64,000 nt of DNA from JAUIIK01 sp963745675 (GCA_963745675.1 CAVUYM010000008.1:248001-312000), one strand, 5' to 3'. Positions 47,653 through 58,159 are shown, counted from the stretch's first letter. Made by a program: numbers and translations. The notes: generated by a model not told the origin, from the sequence alone.

Positions 47653-48580
47653 TATGGTCGTCCTCATCGTCCCGGAGAATGAGCGTCAGTTTGGCTCGCT
47701 TGCGAAGGCTATCCGTGCCGTCGGTGTCAATACAATCGAGCAGGTGCGTAGCGCAAAAGAAGCCGTCCACTGGATCAATCTCTATGAATGTGATGTCTGT
47801 GTTATTTCCCAGGAAGTGCCCGGAGGGCGAAACGGCCTCACGGCTTTGCTCGATATGCGCAGCCATCGGCCCGATTTGCGGGCGATCATCGTCTCATCGT
47901 CGCGCTCTGAAAAGGTAGCAGTTGGAGCGTTTCATGCCGGTGTCGTTGACTATGTGCCGATCGGTCGTGGTTATGAACGGGAGGTCGCCAACCTGATCAA
48001 CCAGATTAAGACTTCTCCGGCGGGCTCCTCTATCGTTCCAGCACCGATTGTCCCGGCCGAATTCAACGACCGCCTGCTCCAACCAACCTATCAAAATAGG
48101 TTGCGGGTCATCGGCCGCCACCTCGACCTCTATGATTTTCGGCGAGTCAACGTCCTCGAAGTAGAGGGCGGCTTCATTGTTCGCGCTGCACTGTCCAATA
48201 GCCGCACGACAGAAACGATCGAATTCGTCGACCAGAATTTCGTTCCGTTAATGGTGGCTGCGACGACCGATCGTGGTGATGGCGAACGAATGCGCGCCCA
48301 GGCCACAGGGCTCCTCCCAACCGGCTACGAGGACTTTTTGCGAGCGACCGGTTTTCAGCTCGATTATCATGCCGCCGAAGCGGTGACCATTAGTGAACTC
48401 GACGAAGTTGTCGCAGTGGGCGGCATCGGTCGAGTTGACGAGACTGGTATCAGCCGCCTTGGTCCTATCCAATGGTTGTTCCGCGCTAAAGAGGTGGCGG
48501 CACTCCTTGACCAAGCCTATCGGCGGCGAGGTGTTCCCCAGAATGAGGAAATGAACCGCGCTGCATTCAGCCTTCGCTAG
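47645..48580 (+). CDS. Degenerate receiver-domain protein with novel C-terminal region
   Basis: 311 residues, TTG start with GAGGAG seven bases upstream. Residues 1-120 have the receiver fold (VVLIVPENERQFGSLAKAI; VRSAKEAVHWINLYECDVCVISQEVPGGRNGL; RAIIVSSSRSEKVAVGAFHAGVVDYVPIG), but the phospho-acceptor position is not Asp (VCVISQEVP), the acidic pair is replaced by PEN and the Lys is missing. It cannot be phosphorylated in the usual way. The C-terminal 190 residues (NRLRVIGRHLDLYDFRRVNVLEVEGGFIVRA ... ATGFQLDYHAAEAVTISEL) match no family I know. Third gene of the PAS kinase operon; probably an output or adaptor protein. Confidence 0.72.
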   Translation: MTDMVVLIVPENERQFGSLAKAIRAVGVNTIEQVRSAKEAVHWINLYECDVCVISQEVPGGRNGLTALLDMRSHRPDLRAIIVSSSRSEKVAVGAFHAGVVDYVPIGRGYEREVANLINQIKTSPAGSSIVPAPIVPAEFNDRLLQPTYQNRLRVIGRHLDLYDFRRVNVLEVEGGFIVRAALSNSRTTETIEFVDQNFVPLMVAATTDRGDGERMRAQATGLLPTGYEDFLRATGFQLDYHAAEAVTISELDEVVAVGGIGRVDETGISRLGPIQWLFRAKEVAALLDQAYRRRGVPQNEEMNRAAFSLR

Positions 48581-48593
48581 CATCGCCAGGCGC

Positions 48594-48644
48594 GGGCCCA
48601 GTATCTATTCAGTGCCTGAATCTCCGAACCCTGATACTGGACCC
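48594..48644. terminator. Inverted repeat between convergent genes
   Basis: GGGCCCAGTATC at 48594 pairs with GATACTGGACCC ending at 48644 (11 of 12 positions), with a second small hairpin (ATTCA/TGAAT) in the loop. It lies at the junction of two convergent genes and may terminate both. Confidence 0.35.
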
Positions 48645-49833
48645 TATCCGACCACTTCCTGAAATACACGCAGATAGTTCAAACCAAGCAACTTGCGTAG
48701 CTCATCCTCATTGAACCCGGCCTCGGCGAGTGCGACGGTCAGGTTTGGCCAATCGCCAAACTTCTGAAAGCCTTCCATATCGTAGTCGTCCGTCAAGCGG
48801 TGCTCTTCGTTGCGGAATCCCGACCAGTTGAAGTCGCTTGGTAGTGACGCCTTCATAGAGTCCGGATACTCGACCAGGGAGCTGGTCGAAGGTCCCGGCC
48901 CGGCCTTATCCGTGCCAATGCCAACATGATCGATTCCACAGACGTTCACCAGATGCTCGATCTGTCGCACGAAATCGGCCACGGTCGCGCCCGGTGTCTC
49001 TCGAATAAAACCTGGAATGACGACGACGCCGAAATAGCCGCCCTGTTCCGCGACCGCTCGCGCCAGATCATCGGACTTGCCACGGTCGTGGACTGCAACG
49101 GCTTTGCTGGACGAGTGCGAGACGATCACCGGCGCTGAGGAAACATCCATCGTGTCCCAACCGGTCTGCTCGCTGCAGTGACTGACATCGACGAGGATAT
49201 TCTGTTCGTTGAGCTTCTCGACCAGCGCGCGACCGAAGTAGGTTAGTCCTCCGCCATAGGTTTCGGTGCAGCCGTCTGCGACCAGATTCTGCAGGTTGTA
49301 GGTCAATTGGACCATGCGCAGTCCCAGACCATAGAAGAGCGCAACACGATCCAGATCGTCTCCAAATGGAACTGTGTTCTGGAAGTCGATGATGAGCGCC
49401 CGTTTGCCTCCGTATGGGCCCGCTCGACATCGGCGGCCGAACGCGCGATCAGCATGTCGTCGTTCAGCGCGCTGACGATCGCCTGGGCGTTGGCGATCTT
49501 CGTGACTGCGCCCTCGAAGGCGGTCGAGAACTTGTGGCCACCCGAGTAGGTCCCGCAAGCTGCTGTTACTCCAGCCTGGTCCCACATGTCGAGATAGAGC
49601 TGCCCGGCAGCTTCTGACGTCTGGATGTCTCTCACGAGCGCCGCTTCGACGACTGGTCCCGCTTCGGCGCGGGTACGTCCCTGTGCGGCCTGTTCCTGGA
49701 CTGCTGCGCGCATTCCATCGGTAAAGACGATGCCCGAGGTGATAGGCGGCTGTTGTGTATCGATGACGATCGCGTCCTCGTGCAGTTGGCGTGCTTCGTC
49801 CGGTGTCAGCGTCGGTGCGCTTCCAGCAGGCAT
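48644..49833 (-). CDS. Membrane dipeptidase, peptidase M19 family (frameshift)
   Basis: About 396 residues reconstructed. N-terminal metal site: LHEDAIVIDTQQPPI (usually H-x-D; here the first His-x-D is changed to D-T-Q-Q, an oddity). A frame break near 49415 separates ADVERAHTEA from GGKRALIIDFQNTVPFGDDL. Then VQLTYNLQNLVADGC, GRALVEKLNEQNILVDVSHCSEQT (zinc-ligand region, DVSH), APVIVSHSSSKAV, and VNVCGIDHVGIGTD with the final Asp. M19 enzymes cleave dipeptides, D-amino-acid-containing ones among them. The ATG at 49833 has GAGGAGG upstream; 49848 is an alternative. It is divergent from the copper ATPase. Confidence 0.83.
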
Positions 49834-49967
49834 GGTGATCCTCCTCATGGTCTGCTCATTGCTGCGTATTTGCGTGGATCATAGCCCAAGTCCGAAGCGC
49901 CAGCTGTAACTTCTTGAAGGATCAGGACTGTATGAATCTGAGCGTGTGCAGTGTACAGTTGATACAG

Positions 49968-49991
49968 ATACCCCCTACCCCTATGAGGAGG
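49968..49991 (+). promoter_or_regulatory. Possible CsoR-type operator and RBS before the copper ATPase gene
   Basis: ATACCCCCTACCCCTAT lies immediately before a strong ribosome binding site (AGGAGG, 49986-49991). G/C tracts flanked by TA are typical of CsoR-type copper operators, but the second half is a direct C-tract and not an inverted G-tract, so it is not a clean match. A TTGATA at 49959 could be the -35 element. No csoR gene is in the window. Confidence 0.3.
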
Positions 49992-49995
49992 ATTG

Positions 49996-52058
49996 GTGAA
50001 TTCAACACATTCTCATCACGAGGAATCACACGGCGAGCAGATGGGCCAGCGTGCCAACGGCGGGCATGGTAGCCATGACAAGCACGCTGGCCACGACCCG
50101 GATGCATTTCGAAGGAAATTCTGGCTGAGTCTCGTCCTTACCATTCCGGTGCTTATCTACTCGCCATCCATACAGGACTGGCTTGGATTCACACCGCCCG
50201 ATTTCCCGGGTCCGGTTCGATTCCGTTCGTCTTGAGCGTCGCGATTTTCTTCTACGGTGGACTGGTCTTTTTGCAGGGCGCGTGGCGCGAACTCAAGGAT
50301 CGCGCGCCGGGCATGATGACGTTGATCTCACTCGCCATCGGTGTCGCCTTCGTCTACAGCATCGCGACTGAAGTTGGGCTCAGTGGCGATCCGCTCTACT
50401 GGGAGCTGGCGACGCTCATAACGATCATGGTCCTCGGGCATTGGGTCGAGATGAGCGCCGTACAGCGTGCCGGGAGCGCTTTGGATGAGCTATCGAAGCT
50501 GTTGCCTGATCGCGCGGAACGGATCGGTGACGATGGTGAGATCGAAGAGATTGCCGTCTCGGATCTGAAAGAAGGGGATCTTATCCTGGTCCGACCCGGC
50601 GCTCAGGTTCCGGTGGACGGCGCAATCGAGGAAGGCGAATCGAGCCTCAACGAGTCGATGATGACGGGTGAATCGCAGCCAGTTCGCAAGCGCCCGGGCG
50701 ATCAGGTAATCGGCGGGACGGTCAATGGAGATGGTTCTCTGCGCGTGCGGGTCGAACACGTCGGCGAAGATACCGCGTTGAGCGGGATCATGCGCATCGT
50801 CGATGAAGCACAGCGCTCTCGCTCCCGGGCTCAGGCGCTCGCGGACCGCGCCGCCTACTGGCTGACGATCATAGCGATCGTTGCTGGAGTCCTGACCTTC
50901 GCCGGCTGGATGCTGGCGCGAGAATCGGCAGCCTACGCGATCTCGAGAACGGTGACGGTGCTCGTCATCGCCTGTCCTCACGCTCTGGGATTGGCGATTC
51001 CGCTTGTCGTCGCGATTTCGACGAGCCTGTCCGCTCGCAACGGTCTGCTTGTACGCAACAGGCTGGCGATGGAGCAGGCGCGCGACATCGATATCGTTGT
51101 CTTTGACAAGACGGGCACATTGACCCGTGGTGAACTGGGCGTTGTGCATTTGCAGACGATTGAGGGCATCGACGAATCAACCGCGCTGAGACTTGCTGCG
51201 GCGGTGGAGTCTGACTCAGAGCACCCCATCGCCCGGTCAATCGTCACCGCCGCCCGCGAACGCGAACTGGATCTGCCGCGAGCTTCCCAATTCGAGGCCA
51301 TGTCCGGCCGCGGCGTCCAGGCGGAGGTCGAAGGCGAGCGCATCTACGTAGGCGGTCCACGTCTCCTGGAAGAGTTGGCCCTGACACCCGCCGACAAACT
51401 GCGCGACGCGGCTCAAGCGTGGGGGAATGACGGCCAGTCAGTCATTTATCTAGTTCGCGGCGATGAAATTGTCGCCGGGTTCGCGATTGCCGATGTCGTG
51501 CGCGAAGAGTCTGCGGCGGCGGTACGGGCGCTCCACGAGGCTGGTGTGAGAGTTGCCATGATCACTGGGGATAGCGAAGAGGTAGCCCGCGCGGTGGCCG
51601 CTGAACTCGGGATCGATGAGGTCTTTGCGGAGGTATTACCGGAAGACAAGGCTGGACATATTCGCGATCTTCAACGCGACGGCCGGCGCGTCGCGATGGT
51701 GGGCGACGGGGTCAACGACGCTCCGGCGCTGGCGACTGCAGATGTTGGCATCGCTATCGGTGCGGGTACCGATGTTGCCATCGAGAGCGCCGACATCATC
51801 CTGGTTCGTGATGACCCGCGCGACATCGCAAGCATCATTGCGCTGAGCAAAGCGACCTACCGCAAGATGCTCCAGAATCTCGGTTGGGCGACGGGCTACA
51901 ACCTGCTCGCGATCCCGCTAGCCGCAGGTGTGCTCGCCCCCTGGGGAGTCGTTTTGGTCCCTGCCGTAGGTGCCCTGTTAATGTCTATCTCAACCATCGT
52001 CGTCGCGCTCAACGCTCAGCTCCTGCGGCGCATTGATCTCGGCACAACGACAGCCTGA
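49996..52058 (+). CDS. copB: CopB-type copper P-type ATPase (P1B-3), frameshift near N-terminus
   Basis: About 687 residues reconstructed. The GTG start is followed by a His-rich cytoplasmic N-terminus (VNSTHSHHEESHGE ... GGHGSHDKHAGHD), and a first TM. The frame breaks near 50222 and continues as VLSVAIFFYGGLVFLQG. Motifs: TGE (NESMMTGESQP), CPH in TM6 (VIACPHALGLAIPLVVA), phosphorylation site FDKTGTLTRGE, SEHPIARSI (the HP motif), and MVGDGVNDAPALATADVG. CPH plus a His-rich tail marks the CopB group exporting Cu(II)/Cu(I) or Ag(I), not CopA (CPC). If the frameshift is real the gene lacks its first TM pair. Confidence 0.88.
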
Positions 52059-52086
52059 AGGATCCGTTTGGTGTGTATGCGATTGC

Positions 52087-53520
52087 CTACCGCACACCCA
52101 CTGGCGGTCGCGTCTTCCAATGTTCCGTGGCCTGTTCGAAGGCGTGTCCGAGCTGAAGGGCGGCGAGATCCTGGTGCCAGGGGGCGACGATCTGGAGGCC
52201 GACCGGCAGCGGCGGGTCGTCGTCGGTGAAGCCGGCCGGGACAGAGATAGTGGGCAACCCGGTGAAGCTGATGTAGTAGGCTGATTTCATCCAGGCGATG
52301 TAATGCTCCATCTCGACGCCAGCGATCTCGGTCGGGTACTCGATCTCAACATCGAACGGCGGAACCTGATTGACCGGGCAAACGAGGAAGTCGTAGTCCT
52401 GGAAGAATGTGTGCATGCGTCGGAAAACATCGGAGCGGACGACTTCAGCTGATGCCACATCGGCGGCGCTGAGATTCATCCCATATTCAATGTTCCAGAT
52501 GATCGTCTCTTTGAGCTGGTCGCGGTGGTTCTTGTAGTTCTCGCTTTGGCCGGGGAGCATCGTCCAGCCGCGCAGGGCCAGATAAGCCTCATCGACGCCA
52601 CTCATGTCGGGATCGGCGATCTCGACTTCGCAGCCAATATCTTCAAACGCTTTGAGTGACGATTCCAGAACCGCTGTCACCCGCGGGTCAACCGGCAGGC
52701 CGCCGAGCGTCGGGCTCCAGGCGATTCGGCATCCGCTGAAGTCACGTCCCAGCGGCACATCGAACGTTGCGCCTGCTTCGGGCAAGGAGAGCGGTGCGCG
52801 GGAATCTGGTCCGGCGATAGTGCTGAACATCATTGCGACATCCTGGACCGTGCGCGCCATCGGGCCGGTGACGGCGAGCATGTACCAGGCCAGCGCAGCC
52901 GACGGATTCGGGACCCGGCCAGCCGATGGGCGAAAGCCAACGATGTTGTTGAAGTTGCCCGGGTTGCGCAACGATCCGCCGTGGTCGCTGCCATCGGCTA
53001 TCGGCAGCATGCCGCTGGCCAGGGCTGCTCCTGCACCACCACTACTGCCACCGCTGGTTTTGCTGAGGTCGTAAGGGTTGCGGGTTGGGCCGAAGAGCGT
53101 GTTGAAGGTATGAGAACCCGCACCGAATTCAGGCACGTTCGTCTTCCCGATGCGTAGCGCTCCCGCTTCGACCAGGCGTCGCACGATCAACGCGTCCTGA
53201 TCCGGGATGAAGTCGCGATGTAATGGCGAACCGAAGGTTGTGCGCATACCGGCTGTTGGCGCGAGATCTTTGTGAGCTATCGGCAGACCGTGGAGTTTTC
53301 CGATCTGCTCGCCAGCTGCGAGCTTCTTGTCGGCTGCATCAGCCAGCGCAAGTGCTGCCTCGGGCTCGATCATTGTGATAATCGCATTGACGTCCGGGTT
53401 TACCCGATCAATCTGTGCCAGAAACGCGTCCATGACCTCGCGCGCTGAGAGATCGCGGTTGCGGATTTGCTGCGCCAATTCTGTCGCTCGCATGAAGCAG
53501 ATATCGTCGCTCATCGCCAT
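52087..53520 (-). CDS. Amidase, amidase-signature family
   Basis: 477 residues. The Ser-cisSer-Lys catalytic set is visible: Lys in LHGLPIAHKDLA, cis-Ser and nucleophile Ser within SKTSGGSSGGAGAALASGM ... GSDHGGSLRNPGNF. Family members hydrolyse small amides or act on carbamoyl or aryl substrates. The start at 53520 has AGGATGAGGG upstream. The gene is alone, convergent with the ATPase and divergent from aspartate dehydrogenase. Substrate cannot be told; GatA is unlikely because no gatB or gatC is nearby. Confidence 0.88.
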   Translation of the reverse strand: MAMSDDICFMRATELAQQIRNRDLSAREVMDAFLAQIDRVNPDVNAIITMIEPEAALALADAADKKLAAGEQIGKLHGLPIAHKDLAPTAGMRTTFGSPLHRDFIPDQDALIVRRLVEAGALRIGKTNVPEFGAGSHTFNTLFGPTRNPYDLSKTSGGSSGGAGAALASGMLPIADGSDHGGSLRNPGNFNNIVGFRPSAGRVPNPSAALAWYMLAVTGPMARTVQDVAMMFSTIAGPDSRAPLSLPEAGATFDVPLGRDFSGCRIAWSPTLGGLPVDPRVTAVLESSLKAFEDIGCEVEIADPDMSGVDEAYLALRGWTMLPGQSENYKNHRDQLKETIIWNIEYGMNLSAADVASAEVVRSDVFRRMHTFFQDYDFLVCPVNQVPPFDVEIEYPTEIAGVEMEHYIAWMKSAYYISFTGLPTISVPAGFTDDDPPLPVGLQIVAPWHQDLAALQLGHAFEQATEHWKTRPPVGVR

Positions 53521-53628
53521 CCCTCATCCTAAATACCGCTAATTAAGCTGTAGCAGGCTAGCACAGTAGGCTCCCTGCGTTACGATGTTTGACGAAGCAT
53601 ACGATTTGAAGGAGCAGGGGCGGGCGAC

Positions 53629-54420
53629 ATGAGCACAGACAAAGCACTTCGCGTTGGATTGATCGGACTGGGTGCAATCGGTGGCAGCGTTGTCAGGCGC
53701 GCCGCAATGCACGATGATATCGAACTCGTCGGCGCCCTCGTTCGCGATACCAATCGTCCCAGGCCAGATGGCAGCCCGCCGGTCTTCTCGACACTGGACG
53801 AATTGCTTGCCCAACATCCCGAGGTCATCGTCGAGGTCGCCGGACACGAGGGACTGCGAGCGCATGGCCCGGCGGCATTGCGTGCAGGCTGCGATCTCTA
53901 CTTCGTTGCTGTCGGAGCGTTAGCGGACCCGGAAACCGAGCGCGAATTGATCGCTGCGGCGCGGGAGAGCGGACGCCAGGCAAAGATCATTTCCGGGGCG
54001 ATTGGCGCACTCGACGCCCTGGCCGGCGCATCGGCAGGAGAATTGCGCAGCGTCACTCACACGACGCGAAAACCGGCTGCGACACTCATGCCATCAGAAG
54101 AAGCAGCTGCGCTTACCGAGGCGGTTGAATTGTTCAGCGGTTCGGCCCGGAAAGGCGCATTGAAATTTCCGGAGAGCGTCAATGTCGCCGCCGCTGTAAG
54201 CTTCGCCGGACTAGGGCTCGACCGGACGACCTTGCGGGTGCTCGCCGACCCGAAGATTGAACGCAACCGGCATGAGGTCGAAGCTGAGGGTGAATTTGGG
54301 ACGCTGCGCTTCGAGATTATGAACGTTCCCAGTGCCGACAATCCGAAATCGGGGAGCCTGGTGGCGATGTCGATTATCCACCAGCTCCGTCAACGCCGCG
54401 GGGGCCTCGTTGTCGGTTAA
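53629..54420 (+). CDS. nadX: L-aspartate dehydrogenase (NadX family)
   Basis: 263 residues. NAD(P)-binding Rossmann start LRVGLIGLGAIGGSVVRRA; VIVEVAGHEGLRAHGPAALRAGCDLYFVAVGALAD; and the C-terminal domain KIISGAIGALDALAGASAG, with VTHTTRKPAATL and VNVAAAVSFAGLGLDRT matching the conserved catalytic region of NadX. It oxidises L-aspartate to iminoaspartate, feeding NAD synthesis, or runs in reverse. No nadA or nadC is adjacent. Good length for the family. Confidence 0.86.
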   Translation: MSTDKALRVGLIGLGAIGGSVVRRAAMHDDIELVGALVRDTNRPRPDGSPPVFSTLDELLAQHPEVIVEVAGHEGLRAHGPAALRAGCDLYFVAVGALADPETERELIAAARESGRQAKIISGAIGALDALAGASAGELRSVTHTTRKPAATLMPSEEAAALTEAVELFSGSARKGALKFPESVNVAAAVSFAGLGLDRTTLRVLADPKIERNRHEVEAEGEFGTLRFEIMNVPSADNPKSGSLVAMSIIHQLRQRRGGLVVG

Positions 54421-54509
54421 GAGCGATGCGACAAGATGGGGCGAAGTTGACCCGTCAACACCCGTCGATTATCATAAGTTCATCCTAGATAGAAGAATGA
54501 GGAAGTGTC

Positions 54510-55436
54510 ATGGCGACAGGCTCTAAGAACCAAACTAGGGAGACTGCCGACAGACATTCATCGAATGGTCACTTACCGGCGGATATGCTCGATGAAGTCG
54601 TCGAACTGCCGCGTGAAGAATTCTTCGCCAACGGAGTATCCCCTTACACCCAGAAGCTCAAGCGCAAGGAGTACGAGCGGCTTAAAGCGGAGCTCCAGAT
54701 CGAGCTCGTCAAGATGCAGTACTGGGTGCGAGAGACCGGGCAGCGCGTTCTGATCCTCAACGAAGGGCGTGATGCAGCCGGTAAAGGTGGCACGATCAAG
54801 CGCTTCATGGAGCACCTTAATCCGCGCGGAGCGCGTATCGTTGCGCTGGAGAAGCCGACCGACATCGAGCGCAGCCAGTGGTATTTCCAGCGTTACATCG
54901 CCCATTTGCCGTCCGAGGGCGAGATCGTCTTCTTCGATCGCTCCTGGTACAACCGGGCTATGGTCGAACGGGTAATGGGCTTCTGCACACCGGCTGAGTA
55001 CCTCGAGTTCATGCGCCAGACGCCCGAACTTGAGCGCATGCTGGTGCGTAGCGGCTTGACGCTCTTCAAGTTCTACTTCTCAGTTAGCCGCCAGGAACAA
55101 CTCCGGCGCTTCAATTCACGCGAGCAGGATCCACTCAAACAGTGGAAGCTCAGCCCGGTCGATCGGGCTTCGATCAACATGTGGGATGAGTACACGGCTG
55201 CCAAGGAAGCGATGTTCTTCTACACCGACACGGCCGATGCACCCTGGACAGTTGTCAAGTCAGATGACAAGAAGCGCGCCCGGATCAATGCGATGCGTTC
55301 GCTGTTGTCGGCGCTGCCCTACGGTAACAAGGATGAATCGGTCGCAATTCCGCCCGATCCTCTCATCATCGGTTCGGCGGCGGAGTTCTACGAGGTCGGC
55401 GAACACCTCGACATGCGCATGTCAAAGATTCACTGA
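54510..55436 (+). CDS. ppk2: Polyphosphate kinase 2 (PPK2)
   Basis: 308 residues. Walker A ILNEGRDAAGKGGTIKRF, lid region NPRGARIVALEKPTDIERSQWYFQRYIAHLP, Walker B IVFFDRSWYNRAMVERVMG and FKFYFSVSRQEQLRRFNSRE are all conserved. PPK2 uses polyphosphate to phosphorylate nucleoside di- or monophosphates. Length and single domain fit PPK2 class 1 or 3. A strong site (GAGGAAG) precedes the ATG at 54510. It stands alone, followed by a 560-base gap. Confidence 0.92.
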   Translation: MATGSKNQTRETADRHSSNGHLPADMLDEVVELPREEFFANGVSPYTQKLKRKEYERLKAELQIELVKMQYWVRETGQRVLILNEGRDAAGKGGTIKRFMEHLNPRGARIVALEKPTDIERSQWYFQRYIAHLPSEGEIVFFDRSWYNRAMVERVMGFCTPAEYLEFMRQTPELERMLVRSGLTLFKFYFSVSRQEQLRRFNSREQDPLKQWKLSPVDRASINMWDEYTAAKEAMFFYTDTADAPWTVVKSDDKKRARINAMRSLLSALPYGNKDESVAIPPDPLIIGSAAEFYEVGEHLDMRMSKIH

Positions 55437-55999
55437 CTTTCCTATTTGAACAGACAGGCTATGGCTGCGCACATATTGACGCGTCGAGACGCGGCCAGGC
55501 TCGGGATCTAACTACGTTTTTCCGTGTTGACCGTGCTGATAGGTTCATACGCGCTACCCCAAATCTTTGTTAAGGGTGCGAATGCTCTTAGACCCCTTGC
55601 TCCGCAAAACCTCTCTCAAGATCCTAATTTGGTGCTGCTTCAACTCTGCTTCATTAGCTTCTGATGCGCCGGTCCACGACTTCACTTGCCCAGGATTGAC
55701 CAGGAACCCAGGCCGCATAGATGACGCAATCTCCGAGTAGCGCGAGCGCGCTCCGGGATAGCGTGTTTGTTGATAAGTGTGGCCGAGGGACACATATCGA
55801 GACAATCGAAGGTCCGTTAGGATATACCCCGCTGAGTTGAGAAATCAACCGTCAGATGTGCCAATAGGTACATGCAGGTGATAGCGGTTGAGGGGAATAC
55901 TGATAACGTGCCAGAACGAGCTGGCACCAGGGGCTAATCGCCCGGATGCCAGGAGAGCGACAACGACGTTGCTCAGACACCCATCGAGGGGAGCTTGAG
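55437..55999. other. Long intergenic region without a supported gene
   Basis: Nothing convincing is seen here. A minus-strand frame (55554-55805, 83 residues, ending KSIRTLNKDLG) has no ribosome binding site or recognisable family. The region is more A/T-rich than its flanks, especially 55440-55580. The change from it to the C-ending-codon-rich gene at 56000 is abrupt. It may contain the promoter of that gene. Confidence 0.4.
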
Positions 56000-58159
56000 A
56001 TGGTTGCGACCACTTTCCGCAACGCTGCGGAACACGACACGACGGCACGAGGATGGCCACGCCCTGGTCTACGCTTCTGCGCCATCCTCCTGGCCCTGCT
56101 GATCTCCGCGTTGACCATCGATGCCCTCATCGAACCGATCGCGCCATTCGATGTGCCGCTCACCAACGCCGTCCAGGGCGTCGACCTGCCGGGCCTCTCG
56201 TCCATCATCAGCGCCGTCGAACACCTCACCAGCTCCGAAGGCGCCATCGCCCTCTGGCTCGTCGCGCTGCTCGTCTTCGCCGCCGCCCGCGCCTGGCTAC
56301 CGGCGCTGGCCATCATGACCTTGCCCATCGGTGGCGTCCTCGGCGAAGGACTCGGCGCACTCATCGTCCAGCGCACCCGCCCCGACAGCGCCATCTACGA
56401 TATCCAGCGCTCGCTGCCCGACATCGACGCCTTCTCCTTCCCCAGCGGGCATGTCATGGGCGCCGTGCTCTTCTATGGACTGATCTTCTTCCTGGCCGGC
56501 AAACTCCACAACTCTCTGCTGCGTACCAGTCTCCGCACCGTCGCCCTGAGCATCATTCTGCTGACTGGTTTCGCCCGTATCTGGGAAGGCGCGCACTGGC
56601 CGACCGATGTCCTGGCTGCCTACAGCCTCGGCGGACTCCTGCTCGTCGGACTCATCGCCGCCTACCGCCGCATCGATGCCGCTGCCGGTCACCTGCCCTT
56701 CGTGCACGCCGGTTATGTTCCCCACGATGAGCAGCGCGAACATGCCCACGCCCTGACCAGCACCGTCTTCTTCCAGGAGGAGACAGTCTCGAAGGTCTAT
56801 GCCCCCGGCTTCGTGCCACGTGCCCTCTACTGGCTGGCGTATCAGGCCGAGTTCCCCTACATCCGCAATCGGGCTGCCCTGGAAGCCGCACAGCACCGCC
56901 GCAACCTGGCGGCCCTGTTGACCGAGTACTGGTATGGCCAGCCAGCCGTAGCACGCGTCACCGCTATTGAGATCCCGCGGATGTGACGGCAACCTGGCCC
57001 TGACGAGCGAACGCGTCTTCGGTGGCGAACCAGCCGACCGTCAGGCGGCCAAAGTCTGGTTGCAGGATCTACGAGGTCGTTTTGAAGAGGCAGGGCTACC
57101 CGACCTGGCAGATCGATCCACGCCAGCCGCGCGCCATCGACAACGTCCTCGAGACGGCTGATGGCCGTTACATGATCGTCGATCTGGAGTCGGGACTGGT
57201 CTCGCCGCTGGCTTCCCTAAAGACCTGGTGGCGGGCCATCCGGCGTGGCATGGTGCCGATCTACGACGATGTCTATTTCGATGTCACACGTGCCTATGTT
57301 GCGGCAGAACGCAGCCAGATGCAGGCTGCGCTGGGCGATGCGTGGCTGGCAGAGCTTGATCTGAACCTGGCGCAGGCGGAAGCAGCCACGACGGCCTGGC
57401 ACGGTAGTGAGCCACGCATCTGGAGCCGGACGCTCACAGCAGCCTGGCATGGCTTCTATGTGCGCAGCTGGCCGGAGCGCATCCAGGCGCGTGTCGATGG
57501 TGGCCAGCAGAAGGCGACGGAATGGTTGACGGGGGCGGTGGCCGCCTGGCAGGCCGATGGCCGTATCGATGCAGGACAGTCGGAGCGTCTGCGGGCTGAG
57601 ATCGCCTCGCCGGCGGTGCAGGCGGTCTTGCCGCACTTCGGCGCGCATTTCGTGATCACTGTCGTGTTGCGCTTTCCCTTTGGCAGCATCGCCCGTTTCG
57701 CGTGGAGTCTGTGGGGGTTGAGTAGCGCGACGGTCAAGCTATTGCTGCGCAAGCTCGACCGGCAAGAGCTGGAAGCAGGCCTGGGAGGTGCATCATCCGG
57801 TTGTGATCGTGCTCTCTGTTATCCCGGGCTTTGGCGCCTTTGCCTACCTGGCGGCACGGCCGGTACGCGCCAACCGACTACTGATGCGGGTGACGCTGGA
57901 TGCGGTCATGTTGAAACTGCCGAAGGAGTTGTGGCAGCGCTCAGGGCTGCGCAAGCTGGTGGCGCCGTCGCCACAGCTGGTTCCGGCTCGCGTGCCTGCT
58001 GGACCGCGCATCGCTCGCCGCGCTCACTCTCGTCACGCCCTCGCTTTCGCCTCGCGCGCTGTTGAAAAGCGTGAAGACCTTGGAGATCTTTCTGGCCCGG
58101 TCGCGCAGACCTCGCATCGGCAACAGGATCACCTGGAAGGGATACCTCCGCTTCTGTAG
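56000..58159 (+). CDS. PAP2-family phosphatase fused to a kinase-like domain (three frame breaks)
   Basis: Residues 1-230 (frame 1) are a PAP2/phosphatidic-acid-phosphatase domain with about five TM segments: motif 1 LIVQRTRPDSAIYD (KxxxxxxRP-like), motif 2 DAFSFPSGHVMGA, motif 3 RIWEGAHWPTDVLAAYSLG. After a linker, residues about 260-480 look kinase-like: ETVSKVYAPGFVPRALYWLAY with a candidate Lys, RRNLAALLTEYWYG, and after two breaks (about 56985 and 57105) RAIDNVLETADGRYMIVDLESG, resembling the HxxxxN and D-x-E metal site of lipid or protein kinase folds. A last break near 57785 leads to two more TM segments. GGGGAG precedes the ATG at 56000. Function not known to me. Confidence 0.62.

Noticed and set aside
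55554..55805. 83-residue minus-strand ORF in the PPK2-PAP2 gap
   Set aside because: No ribosome binding site, hydrophobic pattern or family likeness; composition looks non-coding.
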